Shown here: positions 1 through 8,077 of the stretch, in pieces | Numbering within the stretch: position 1 is the stretch's first letter | Layout: the number at the start of each line of letters is the position of its first letter | Source of the DNA: Phycisphaerae bacterium | Lineage (GTDB): Bacteria > Planctomycetota > Phycisphaerae > Phycisphaerales > SM1A02 | Reading direction: 5' to 3' | DNA length: 44,083 bases | Assembly (NCBI GenBank): GCA_002862305.1 | Contig: PKCS01000098.1 | Location: forward strand, 1-44,083 | Program-made: the position numbers and the translations under genes | Notes under the pieces: generated by a model | Databases searched by the model: none | Seen by the model: the letters and a program-made list of their open reading frames with translations, nothing else | Told to the model about the DNA's origin: nothing

Positions 1-483
1 TTCCACAAGGAAGCCGGTTCCATCAGAGTTTCGGCCCAGGAGCAGTCCGTCCCCTGATTCGTAGATCAGCTCGGTTTCGCGCCCCTCGCCGACCCGGTGG
101 ACTTGAACCCTGGTTCCGGGTGGGCAGCTGCCGGAGCTTGCATTCACCAGCGCCTTGCCCGGTATCGGTCCCACCTGGGTCGCGATGTAGCCACCATCCA
201 CGAACGTGAAGAGCGGGAGCGTCGAGCCGTTGTATTCGACCGAACCACCCCTCCTGATCCGGAAAGTGGTCTCGGTGCTTGAGGTCAGCGCGAGGTTGCC
301 GTCCTCGTCGAAGCCGGTCCGCTGCACCACTTCGAACTGTTCCTCCGCGGGCAGAACGTACCTTGATTCACCCTTCGCCTCGTAGCTGCTCACACAGCCC
401 GCGAGCGTCACGAGCACCCACGCCATCACCGTTATGATTCCGGTGGTCCTGATGGTGGCCAGTGCGACTGGACGCGTGCTCAT
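1..483 (-). CDS. Putative lipoprotein of the T2SS operon (3' end cut by window)
   Basis: An open frame of 161 codons starts with ATG at 483 and runs without a stop to the window edge, so the C-terminus is missing. The N-terminus has a hydrophobic stretch (IITVMAWVLVTL) ending in the lipobox LAGC at residues 28-31, which predicts lipid attachment at Cys31. The rest is a predicted soluble, Gly- and Thr-rich beta-type domain that I do not recognise. The start lies 7 nt after the gspD stop, so it is probably the last or next gene of the secretion operon. A role as a pilotin or accessory lipoprotein of the GspD secretin is possible from position alone, but nothing in the sequence proves it. Confidence 0.7.
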   Translation of the reverse strand, partial: MSTRPVALATIRTTGIITVMAWVLVTLAGCVSSYEAKGESRYVLPAEEQFEVVQRTGFDEDGNLALTSSTETTFRIRRGGSVEYNGSTLPLFTFVDGGYIATQVGPIPGKALVNASSGSCPPGTRVQVHRVGEGRETELIYESGDGLLLGRNSDGTGFLVE

Positions 484-490
484 GTCCGAT

Positions 491-3052
491 TCAATCGCGT
501 CTCGGATCCTTGTTCGAGTTGGTGCCCTCGGAACCGGGTCCCCCGAGTCCCAGCTGGTTCTGCAGGTTCCGCATGCGCTCCCCGATCGGGTCCTTGAAGT
601 ACTCGAGTCTTCTACGGTCGATCTCGTTGAAGTTGATGTCGTTCTCGTCGGGGTTGTCAACGACGATCGGGGTGATGAACACTACCAGTTCGCTGATGAT
701 CGTCTCGTCGGATTCATTCGAGAATACCCAGTCGAGGATCGGGATGTCCCCGAGCAGCGGGACCTTGTTCTTCCGCTTCCCTTCGGACTCCTTCCGGATG
801 CCCGAGATCACGATGGTCTGGCCGTTCTTCACCGTGATGGTGGTGTTGGTCTGGCGACGCTTGAAGGTGGGGTTGTTGCCTGCTCCCTGGATGCTGTTCT
901 TGTCGATATTCGAGAGCAGGATCTCGATCTGCATCGCGACATTCTTCTCCTTCGTGATCCGGGGTCGGACGTTCACGCCGATCCCGACCGCCCGGTAGTC
1001 GAAGGTGTCCGTGGTCTGGGTGGCGACGGTGGTGCCGGTCTGGACCGAGACGTCCTGACCGTCGAAGAAGACCGCCTCCTGGTTGTCCGAGGTGAACAGC
1101 CGCGGCGACTGGAGGATTCTGGTGTTGGTCACCTGGTCGAGGGCCTGCAGGATCACGGTCGCGTCGGTGTTGAAGGTGAAGATGCTCTGGGTGAGCGAGT
1201 TGGGGAAGACGTCCTGCTTGTCGCCCAGGAAGTCCGTGTTGATCACCACCGCATTGTCGGGGTTGTCGGGGCTGATCCCCAACTGGCCGAAGCGGAGGCC
1301 GAATTCGAACTGGTCACCCAGTTCGACCTCCGCGAGGACGGCGCTGATCATGACCTGCCGGCCCGGACGGTCGAGCTCGGTGATGATGTCGATCACCGCC
1401 TGCTGGATCTCGGGGGTCGCCAGGACCAGCAGTGAGTTCTGCGAGGCATTCGGGACCACGCGGGCCTTGCCGACCAGCGCGCTGACCTCCGCGGACTCGC
1501 CTTCGGCTCCTCGCTGGGTCTGCCAGGGGAAGCTGATGGTCGAGGTGGCGTCACCCGTCCCACCGGTGGTGTTCAGGCTGCTCGAGGTGTTGGACGCACC
1601 CCCCGCGGCATTGAAGTCGATTCCCGACAGGCCGTCATCCGGGGCGGTGATCGAGGTCTGGGCTCCGGAGCTGGCCAGCAAGGCGTTCAGGATCTCCGCC
1701 ACGCTGATCGCGCTCGCGTGCTTCAACTCGATGTTGATCGGCATGCCCACGCTGAGCGGCATGTCGATGCGTTCGATCATCTCGTTCAGCCACTCGAAGT
1801 TGCTTGGCGACTTGCTGATCACGATCAACCTGTTCGAGTCCGGGTAGGCCTCGATCCTGAAGATGTTCGCGACTGCGGCGTCCGCACCCGCCGTCGGGGC
1901 GTTGCCACGATTGTTGCCCCGGGCGTTCCCGGCGCTGGCGGTGCCACCGCTCTCGAGGAGGGAGACCAGCAGTTCCTTGACCTTGAGGGGGTCGGTGTAC
2001 TTGAGGTCGTAGATCCTGAAGATCTCGCCCTCCTGGGCGGGAGCGACGTCCCAGGCGGTGTCCAGGAGCGTCCGGATCTCGGTGATGATGTCCGGCTCCG
2101 CCCGGACCGTGATCGAGTTGGTCGGCTCCAGCACCGTCACCGTCAGCTGCTCGCTCGTGCCGACCTCCACCGGGGCCTGCTGTTGCGTGTTGCGCTGTGG
2201 GGTGTTCCTGCCCTGCGACCTCCCGGTGGTTCGGTTGACCTGGGGTGATGTGGTGCCGCTGGAGGCGAAGAGCGTCTCCACGAGTTCCGCGACCGTCGTC
2301 GCATCGGCGTACCGGAGCCGGAACGTCTCGACCTTGACCGCGACGTAGGGTTCCACGTCGAGAATCCTGATCAGCCTGGCCACGCGCTTCGCGTACCCGA
2401 TGTCGCTCTCGACGATGATCTGGTTCGAGTTCACGTCGACCGTGAGGCGTGCGTACTCGGGCTTGGAGGGGTCGAGTCGCTCGAAGATGTCCTGGGCCTT
2501 GGCCTCCATGATCTGGAAGACCTTGATCACGATGTTGCCGTCGTCGTCGAGCTCCTCGACATCCACCTCGGGACCGAGCACCACCCCGGGCTGGAGGGCG
2601 GACACGTCGTTGATCGAATCGATCATGATCATGTCCTCGGTCTCGACCACCGCGATGTCGTTGAGCTTGAACGCCTGGTAGAGGATCTCGAGGGCGGTCG
2701 ACTTCGGTACCTTCTTCTCGGACATCACGGTGATCTTGCGCGAGAGGATCGCCTGCTCCTGGACCATCACCACCTTGCCCGTCCACCTGACGATGAACTC
2801 GATGATCTCGCTGACGTCCTGCTTGTTCAGGTTCAGGTTGACCAGTTCCTCGCCGTCCACGGGGGGGGGCATGATGCCCCCCTCGAGTTCCTCCGGATCC
2901 TCGGAAGGCTCGAGCACGAGCGCGGGTTCCCGTTCACCGCCTGGTGCCGGCACGGATTCCTGCGCGAGGCCCGGGCTCGTGAGGGACCCCCACAGCAGCG
3001 CGGCGGCGGTGAGCAGGCAGGCGAGTATGGATGTCTTGGTGTGGAGGATCAA
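491..3052 (-). CDS. gspD: Type II secretion system secretin GspD-like
   Basis: This is the outer-membrane channel of a type II secretion system, 853 residues. A signal peptide (ILACLLTAAALLWGSL...GLAQ) is followed by an acidic stretch, an N0-type domain (about 70-145), and four repeats of the N1/secretin_N type (about 172-232, 238-340, 345-440 and 445-560). The secretin core then runs from about 565 to 800 and includes the motif VPLLGDIPILDWVFS and the closing VVFITPIVV. The number of periplasmic N domains is at the high end for the family. Repeats 2-4 carry Gly/Asn/Ser/Thr-rich insertions. The start is TTG, with AAGGAA upstream and the signal peptide immediately after. It sits between the GspC-like gene and a lipoprotein gene. 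Confidence 0.93.
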   Translation of the reverse strand: MILHTKTSILACLLTAAALLWGSLTSPGLAQESVPAPGGEREPALVLEPSEDPEELEGGIMPPPVDGEELVNLNLNKQDVSEIIEFIVRWTGKVVMVQEQAILSRKITVMSEKKVPKSTALEILYQAFKLNDIAVVETEDMIMIDSINDVSALQPGVVLGPEVDVEELDDDGNIVIKVFQIMEAKAQDIFERLDPSKPEYARLTVDVNSNQIIVESDIGYAKRVARLIRILDVEPYVAVKVETFRLRYADATTVAELVETLFASSGTTSPQVNRTTGRSQGRNTPQRNTQQQAPVEVGTSEQLTVTVLEPTNSITVRAEPDIITEIRTLLDTAWDVAPAQEGEIFRIYDLKYTDPLKVKELLVSLLESGGTASAGNARGNNRGNAPTAGADAAVANIFRIEAYPDSNRLIVISKSPSNFEWLNEMIERIDMPLSVGMPINIELKHASAISVAEILNALLASSGAQTSITAPDDGLSGIDFNAAGGASNTSSSLNTTGGTGDATSTISFPWQTQRGAEGESAEVSALVGKARVVPNASQNSLLVLATPEIQQAVIDIITELDRPGRQVMISAVLAEVELGDQFEFGLRFGQLGISPDNPDNAVVINTDFLGDKQDVFPNSLTQSIFTFNTDATVILQALDQVTNTRILQSPRLFTSDNQEAVFFDGQDVSVQTGTTVATQTTDTFDYRAVGIGVNVRPRITKEKNVAMQIEILLSNIDKNSIQGAGNNPTFKRRQTNTTITVKNGQTIVISGIRKESEGKRKNKVPLLGDIPILDWVFSNESDETIISELVVFITPIVVDNPDENDINFNEIDRRRLEYFKDPIGERMRNLQNQLGLGGPGSEGTNSNKDPRRD

Positions 3053-3184
3053 GGTTCTGTTCCTTGGCGCTTGTCTTGAATCATCGGCCCTGAGATCCGG
3101 ATCGTCGGTCTGGGGCCCCTGTCGTGGTGCGGGGTGGTGTGGTCGTTTTCGGTCGGTCGGCAGAGTCCGGTTCCCGGCTCGGCG

Positions 3185-4069
3185 TCAGGCCTCGTTGTCT
3201 TCGCTCTTCTCCCTGAGCTTCTGCATCAATACCTTGCGTTCCGCCTCGAGTCGGTCCTTGGTCGCCTGGTCGATGCCATCGGCTCGCATGCCGCGGAAGA
3301 TGTCGCCTATCCGCTGGGTGATCTCCGACCGGGTGAGGGAGTCCAGCTCGGCCTCCGTCAGCGGTTCGGGAACCCTGTTCATGTTCGTATTTCGGCTGGA
3401 TTCGGTCCTGGCCCGTGAGGATTCCCTTGCATTGCTCGTGACCGGCCTGCTGGATCCGAGCGCCATCGATCCCTCGGAGACCAGATCCTCCCGGGTACTG
3501 TCGCTGAAGGGCTTCTCCCCGAAGAAGGCCGGCATCTCCCCCCCAAGGAGGTCGATCTCGTATTCGCCCTTCTTCCATCCGAGCTTCACCCGGAACGGTC
3601 CGTAGACCTCGAGGACCTGCACATCGTCCGCCGTCTCGCCGACGGACACCCTCCGGCCGTTCTTGAAGAAGACGTTGGTCCCGAGGATGCTCTGGATCTC
3701 GGGGCCTGCGTACTGGGCGGGAGGCGGTGGCGGAGGCGGGGGAGGCGGCGGCGGCGGCGGTGGGGGGGCGACCGTCCTCGGGGCCGGTGGGCGGGGCGGC
3801 GCCGGCCGGTTCCGGACGGGTTCCCGGGGGATGTAGAAGATCGAGCGGCCGTTGAAACGGTCCTCGGCACGGTCCATGACCGTGTTGTTGCTCAGGAGCC
3901 GGGCGACCACGTTGGCCTCTTCGGCCTCGACGGACGACTCGGTCAGGGAGCCCACCACCAGCATCATGCTCCCGATCATGAACGTCGAGGCGGTCACCAG
4001 CGCCACCACGCTTATCGCCAGGCTCGCCGGGATCTTGAGGCCGGGGATGGATCGTTCGTGAATCCTCAT
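3185..4069 (-). CDS. GspC/PilP-like inner-membrane linker protein with polyproline hinge
   Basis: The 294-residue protein has a short cytoplasmic N-terminus, one membrane segment (about 14-42), then a periplasmic region. Residues about 88-117 are almost entirely proline, with an unbroken run of 16 or so. A small beta domain follows (about 120-175, with NVFFKNGRRVSVGE and an FRVKLGWKKGEYEIDLLGG strand pair), resembling the homology-region domain of GspC or PilP that contacts the secretin. The last ~55 residues are charged and helical and align without gaps to the C-terminus of the GspL-like protein. An SD (GGAGAGGGG) lies inside the end of the upstream gene. Position between the GspM-like gene and gspD supports a GspC role; sequence similarity alone is weak. 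Confidence 0.7.
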   Translation of the reverse strand: MRIHERSIPGLKIPASLAISVVALVTASTFMIGSMMLVVGSLTESSVEAEEANVVARLLSNNTVMDRAEDRFNGRSIFYIPREPVRNRPAPPRPPAPRTVAPPPPPPPPPPPPPPPPAQYAGPEIQSILGTNVFFKNGRRVSVGETADDVQVLEVYGPFRVKLGWKKGEYEIDLLGGEMPAFFGEKPFSDSTREDLVSEGSMALGSSRPVTSNARESSRARTESSRNTNMNRVPEPLTEAELDSLTRSEITQRIGDIFRGMRADGIDQATKDRLEAERKVLMQKLREKSEDNEA

Positions 4070-4072
4070 CCG

Positions 4073-4720
4073 CTAGACCCCTCTCCGGTTGCTGCGCGTC
4101 TTGAGCACCCAGCTCTCCAGGGTGATGTCCACGTTGACCAGCCCGCGGGACTGCTCCGGTCCCGAGTCGTAGCGACTGAGTTGCAGCCTGGTGATGCTGT
4201 AGATCTCCGGGCTCGACTCGAATGCCTTGATGATCCTGGTCGCTGACGCGTGGTTGCAGTCGAACTCGAGCCGACCCACGATCTTCGCGAGCTTCTGCCC
4301 GCTGCTCCGCGGGATCTCGGGGGCCGCGCTGTTGGGGAGGTTCGCCCCGGGCGAGATCGAGATCGCGACCATCTCGGCGTCGTTTGCCTCGAGTATCTCG
4401 TTGATGACCTCGTACATCCGCTGTTCCGCCGCGAGCGTCGACAGCCTCGGATCCGGCAATCTGAGTTCACCCATCGCCTGCACCTGGTCCCGGAAAGCCG
4501 GCTTCAGCTGGGTCTGGGCACTCCGTGCCCGGTCGATCTGCAGCAGCAGGTCGTCCGCCTCGGCATTGAGGTTCTTCGCTATCGCCATGCTCTCGAGCAC
4601 GCCCAGCAGGACGATGCTCACGCCCGCCACGACCACGAGGGTGCGGGTGGTCTTGGAGAACCGGTCGAATTCCGAACGAACCCGGGTGATGGTGTTGTCA
4701 AGATTCTGGTTCAGTGGCAT
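4073..4720 (-). CDS. GspM/PilO-like inner-membrane assembly protein
   Basis: The open frame extends upstream, but the ATG at 4720 (MPLNQNLDNTITRV) is chosen because it follows the GspL-like stop by 10 nt and gives a 215-residue protein. It has one N-terminal membrane segment (about 26-46), a coiled-coil stretch (NLNAEADDLLLQIDRARSAQ) and a periplasmic alpha/beta region, the plan of PilO and GspM. The C-terminal domain includes LEFDCNHASATRIIKAFESS, typical of a ferredoxin-like fold in PilO. It ends 3 nt before the GspC-like start. In this family the protein sits beside GspL in the inner-membrane platform. Assignment rests on topology and gene order. Confidence 0.72.
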   Translation of the reverse strand: MPLNQNLDNTITRVRSEFDRFSKTTRTLVVVAGVSIVLLGVLESMAIAKNLNAEADDLLLQIDRARSAQTQLKPAFRDQVQAMGELRLPDPRLSTLAAEQRMYEVINEILEANDAEMVAISISPGANLPNSAAPEIPRSSGQKLAKIVGRLEFDCNHASATRIIKAFESSPEIYSITRLQLSRYDSGPEQSRGLVNVDITLESWVLKTRSNRRGV

Positions 4721-4730
4721 GGGTTGGTGG

Positions 4731-6767
4731 TCATCCTGAGGCGTTCCTCGTGGCTTCGAGGAGTCGCTTGAAGTCAATCCGGAGACGTTCGCTGGTCTCC
4801 TCGTCGAGGTCGTTCCGCTGGCGCGCCTTCGCGTTCCTGGAGGTCGCCTCCAGGAGCTCCGCACGGCTCATCGCCGCGATCTCGTTGTCCGTGAGCGAAT
4901 CCGGTATCGGGGCGAGGCCCGTCGAGCTCCTCGCGGCCGTCTGTTCGCTTCGCCGGGCGGGGGTGTTTCCACCCTGTCCACCCGCACCGAGTCCCGAGGA
5001 CCTGCCTGCGGCCCGGGCCGGCGCGCCTGCCGTGGCGGTTCCGGGGGTACGGGCTCGCTCCGGGCTCCGCGCGGGTTCCCCGGCGAATCCCGAGCCGGTT
5101 TCCCGTGCTGAACGCGCCGGGGCGGATGCGGCCACGTCGGCTCTCGCGGGATCCGCCTCGGCCTTCGCGCTGGCGAGCTCGGTGGCCGGGACTTCCTCCA
5201 CCGATTCCAACTGGTCGACTTCCTCGGTCTCTTCCTTCTCCTCGTCCTCGAATGCATGGGGGTAGCGGATCTCGACGTGCGGAGTCTTCGCGAAGTCCTG
5301 CACGAAGTTACGGACGTACTTGTAGGGCTCCCGCACCGTCGCGGTGATCGAGAACTGGATCAGCCCACTGTTGTCGACCGGATCGCTGGTGTAGTTGATG
5401 TCCCCGAAGATCTGGGTGGACTCCATGCGCTCCATCGCCTCACTGATCAGTTCGACGGGACTGATCCCCTGGAAGCGACCGGCCCGACCGCGCAGCACCA
5501 CTGAATCACCCTCGTTGATCATGATGGTATCCGCCTGGATGCCCAGAGGAATGCAGTTCGCGAGGTCGCCGAGCAGCTTGGTCATCGGCCAGGCCCGCCC
5601 CGCCATCTCCCTGTAGATTCCCTGTTGCTGCTCGAAGTCGGCGAGCGTCGCCTCCAGGGCCTGTCGGTCGTCGACCTTGCCCTGCACGACCGAGAGCCGT
5701 ATCCACGCGGAGAAGATCGGGATGAAGGTCGCGGCGATGAAGGCGGCCACCAGGACCATGACCATGACCTGCATCGAGGAGAAGGTCCTGGCCACGGTGG
5801 CCACCGGGCCCAGGATCTCCGCCTTGCGGGTCAGCTGCAACCTGGTCAGCGGCCTGAGGTTGCCGGCATTCGCCAGCAAGGCGCCCACTGAGAGCCCCCA
5901 GCTCTTCCACCAGTGCTCATCGCCTGCCCCGGTGGTGATGCGTTCGAGGTGGCGGCGGGCCGATTCGGGGATGAGCAGCACTTCCTCGCCCTCGGATCCG
6001 CGAATCTCCGAGTCGAGCCTGGTGTCGAGTTCGGCCCTGAGGCGTTGGATCTGTTCGGTGGATTCATGCCCGGCGACCGCGGTCTCCATGACGGTCCTCA
6101 GGATCGAGTCCTTCCAGTCACGGGTGCCTTCCATGGGCTCCCGGGTCGACCGGACCAGCAGCCCCGAGCTGGAATCGAGGACGATGGCCACCGAGTTGCT
6201 CGAATGCTCCGCGTGAATCAGCGCATCGGAACATGGCTGCATGGGCAGCATCCCGAGCAGCGCCGCGGTATCGGGTACGTAGTAGATCCCCTCCCGGGGG
6301 CTTGGTGGGACCACCGTCGAGGTCGCCGGCCACGAGACCAGCACGCCCTGTCGGGGCTGTCCTTCCCGGGCATGGATGGCCGCCATCCCGACTCGGTGGG
6401 CGGGAGCACCGCCCAGCAGGTGGGATTCCGCGCTCAGCCTCAGTTCCTGGTCCACCTGCTCCTCGGTCTCTGCGTCGTTGAGGTGGAGCACCCTCGAGAT
6501 GGTCTGGGCGGCGGGCAGCAGCACCAGAACCTGCGGATTGCCGTTGGCCTCCAGCCAGAGATCGATCTCTCCGGTGGGCCCCTCGTGGTCCGCGAGATTG
6601 TTTTCTCCGGCCCGGGCGGGATCGGATGGGGCCTGGAAGACCTTGGTGTCGAGGATCCGTACCTTGCCCTCGTGGAGTTCGCCGAACAGCACGGACCAAC
6701 CGGCCTCGGTGGACCGGAAGATCGCCGCCCGATGGGGGTGTTCGAGGTTTTCAGGGAGGGTGATCAC
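4731..6767 (-). CDS. gspL: GspL/PilN-like inner-membrane platform protein
   Basis: The 678-residue protein has a cytoplasmic actin-like/PilM-type region (about 1-320, with VLVLLPAAQTISRVLHL and AIVLDSSSGLLVRS strands), one membrane segment near 330-355, and a periplasmic PilN-like domain (about 365-500) ending in a coiled-coil and ferredoxin-like part. An acidic and then Ala/Arg/Ser/Gly-rich linker of roughly 110 residues follows, and finally a ~55-residue helical tail that matches the tail of the GspC-like protein. In T2SS, GspL recruits the GspE ATPase to the membrane. It overlaps gspK by 4 nt (ATGA). The length is well above the usual ~400 residues because of the linker and tail. Confidence 0.82.
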   Translation of the reverse strand: MITLPENLEHPHRAAIFRSTEAGWSVLFGELHEGKVRILDTKVFQAPSDPARAGENNLADHEGPTGEIDLWLEANGNPQVLVLLPAAQTISRVLHLNDAETEEQVDQELRLSAESHLLGGAPAHRVGMAAIHAREGQPRQGVLVSWPATSTVVPPSPREGIYYVPDTAALLGMLPMQPCSDALIHAEHSSNSVAIVLDSSSGLLVRSTREPMEGTRDWKDSILRTVMETAVAGHESTEQIQRLRAELDTRLDSEIRGSEGEEVLLIPESARRHLERITTGAGDEHWWKSWGLSVGALLANAGNLRPLTRLQLTRKAEILGPVATVARTFSSMQVMVMVLVAAFIAATFIPIFSAWIRLSVVQGKVDDRQALEATLADFEQQQGIYREMAGRAWPMTKLLGDLANCIPLGIQADTIMINEGDSVVLRGRAGRFQGISPVELISEAMERMESTQIFGDINYTSDPVDNSGLIQFSITATVREPYKYVRNFVQDFAKTPHVEIRYPHAFEDEEKEETEEVDQLESVEEVPATELASAKAEADPARADVAASAPARSARETGSGFAGEPARSPERARTPGTATAGAPARAAGRSSGLGAGGQGGNTPARRSEQTAARSSTGLAPIPDSLTDNEIAAMSRAELLEATSRNAKARQRNDLDEETSERLRIDFKRLLEATRNASG

Positions 6768-8077
6768 TCTTCGCGGTACTCCAGGATCTGGATGGGTAGT
6801 GTTGAACGGCTGACCACCATATAAATTGCCGTCTCGATGTCACCATTTAGCGAACGTCCGATACTGGTTATCGAGTAGAGCGTGGCCTCGGTGGTGAGGC
6901 TGGGCCCGATCGCCGAGAGGATTTCAGGGCTGATGGCGCTGATCTCCAGCAAGTCCACCAGGGAGGTGATCCCGCCGGCTCGGCTCTGTCGGAGCTGGAT
7001 CACCTCGTCCGCGATCGACGTATCGAAGGCGAATATGGTCTGGAGGGCCAGCTGCGGGGCGGTGTTCACGTTCAGCCTGCCTGGATGGCGTTCGTTGACG
7101 TCCCCGATCCACCCCTCCGCCAGGATGGCCCGGTACTGGTCGAGGGTCAGCTGGCCCTCGCTCTGGTCCTCGCTCACGATCCCGCTGGTGCTTCGCCCCG
7201 TCGATGAACGGGTGGTCCGCCCGGACTGTGGTCCCTGGACCCCCAGGCTGAAGATTCCCTCCAGCTCCCCCGGGGACTGCTCGCTGGCGAAGGAGGCGAC
7301 TGCTTCCGCCTGCTCCTCCGAGAGCTGGAAGTAGGCTGCGATCTCCTCCGGTTCGGCTTCGTCGAGCACGAATCGCGGTGCACCATCGCTGGTGTAGCCG
7401 GTGTTGTAGGTGAGCGCGGTGAGGTACTGGCCCCAGTTCGAGGTGTCCCCGATGGTCGACTGGTTGATGAGCCGCTGGTCGCCTCCCCGCAGGTTCTCCG
7501 GCCACACCCCCGCGACAAGCTCCAGTTCCGCGAGGCTTCGTAGCTCGCCGTTGCGGGGTTCGTACCGCTTGTTCCGGTTCTGGTAGTACTCCGACTCCGC
7601 ACCCATCAGCGAGACCTCGTCGTCCTCGTCGCGCCAGTCAATGATCGCGTCTATGACGTCGTCACTCATCCCGTCGAGTTCAAGCTCCTGCATCTGGGTG
7701 GTGTTGAGGTTGTTGATGTTCAGCTTGGCCGATTCGTCCATGGGCCCCAGGTACTCCTCGCCGTTGAGTACGTGAGTGATCTTCCAGGAACCGGTGTCCA
7801 CCTTCCCCACCGCGAAGTCCTCGAGATTCCTCAGGGTCGCGAAAGCGTCATCGGGATTCGGATTCTGCATGCCGAACGACAGCACGCAGATCATCTGCTC
7901 CGCCCCTGCCCTGGCCGCCCAACGGGCCTGCACGCGTTCCAGCGACTTGGAGCCGACCGCTGCCATCCTGAAGCAGACGATCTGGGTCCCCGCGACGATG
8001 ATCGCAAGCAACGCTGTGGCCCAGATGACGAGGACCAGGGTGCTTCCCCTGCGCGCTCGTGTCCTTGCTCCGGTCAC
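6764..8077 (-). CDS. gspK: Type II secretion minor pseudopilin GspK
   Basis: The frame is open far upstream, but that part is a shadow of gspJ. The GTG at 8077 overlaps the gspJ stop (GTGA) and gives 437 residues. After a short basic leader the class III pilin segment RRG|STLVLVIWATALLAIIV appears. As in other GspK proteins there is no Glu at +5, which fits GspK capping the pseudopilus tip. The helical-domain signature of the family is clear: IDAIIDWRDEDDEVSLMGAE, then paired Tyr residues and a NGELRSLAELELV segment. A Ser/Thr/Gly-rich insertion (about 285-310) lies mid-protein. Between gspJ and gspL, as in standard operons. Confidence 0.9.
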   Translation of the reverse strand: MTGARTRARRGSTLVLVIWATALLAIIVAGTQIVCFRMAAVGSKSLERVQARWAARAGAEQMICVLSFGMQNPNPDDAFATLRNLEDFAVGKVDTGSWKITHVLNGEEYLGPMDESAKLNINNLNTTQMQELELDGMSDDVIDAIIDWRDEDDEVSLMGAESEYYQNRNKRYEPRNGELRSLAELELVAGVWPENLRGGDQRLINQSTIGDTSNWGQYLTALTYNTGYTSDGAPRFVLDEAEPEEIAAYFQLSEEQAEAVASFASEQSPGELEGIFSLGVQGPQSGRTTRSSTGRSTSGIVSEDQSEGQLTLDQYRAILAEGWIGDVNERHPGRLNVNTAPQLALQTIFAFDTSIADEVIQLRQSRAGGITSLVDLLEISAISPEILSAIGPSLTTEATLYSITSIGRSLNGDIETAIYMVVSRSTLPIQILEYREE

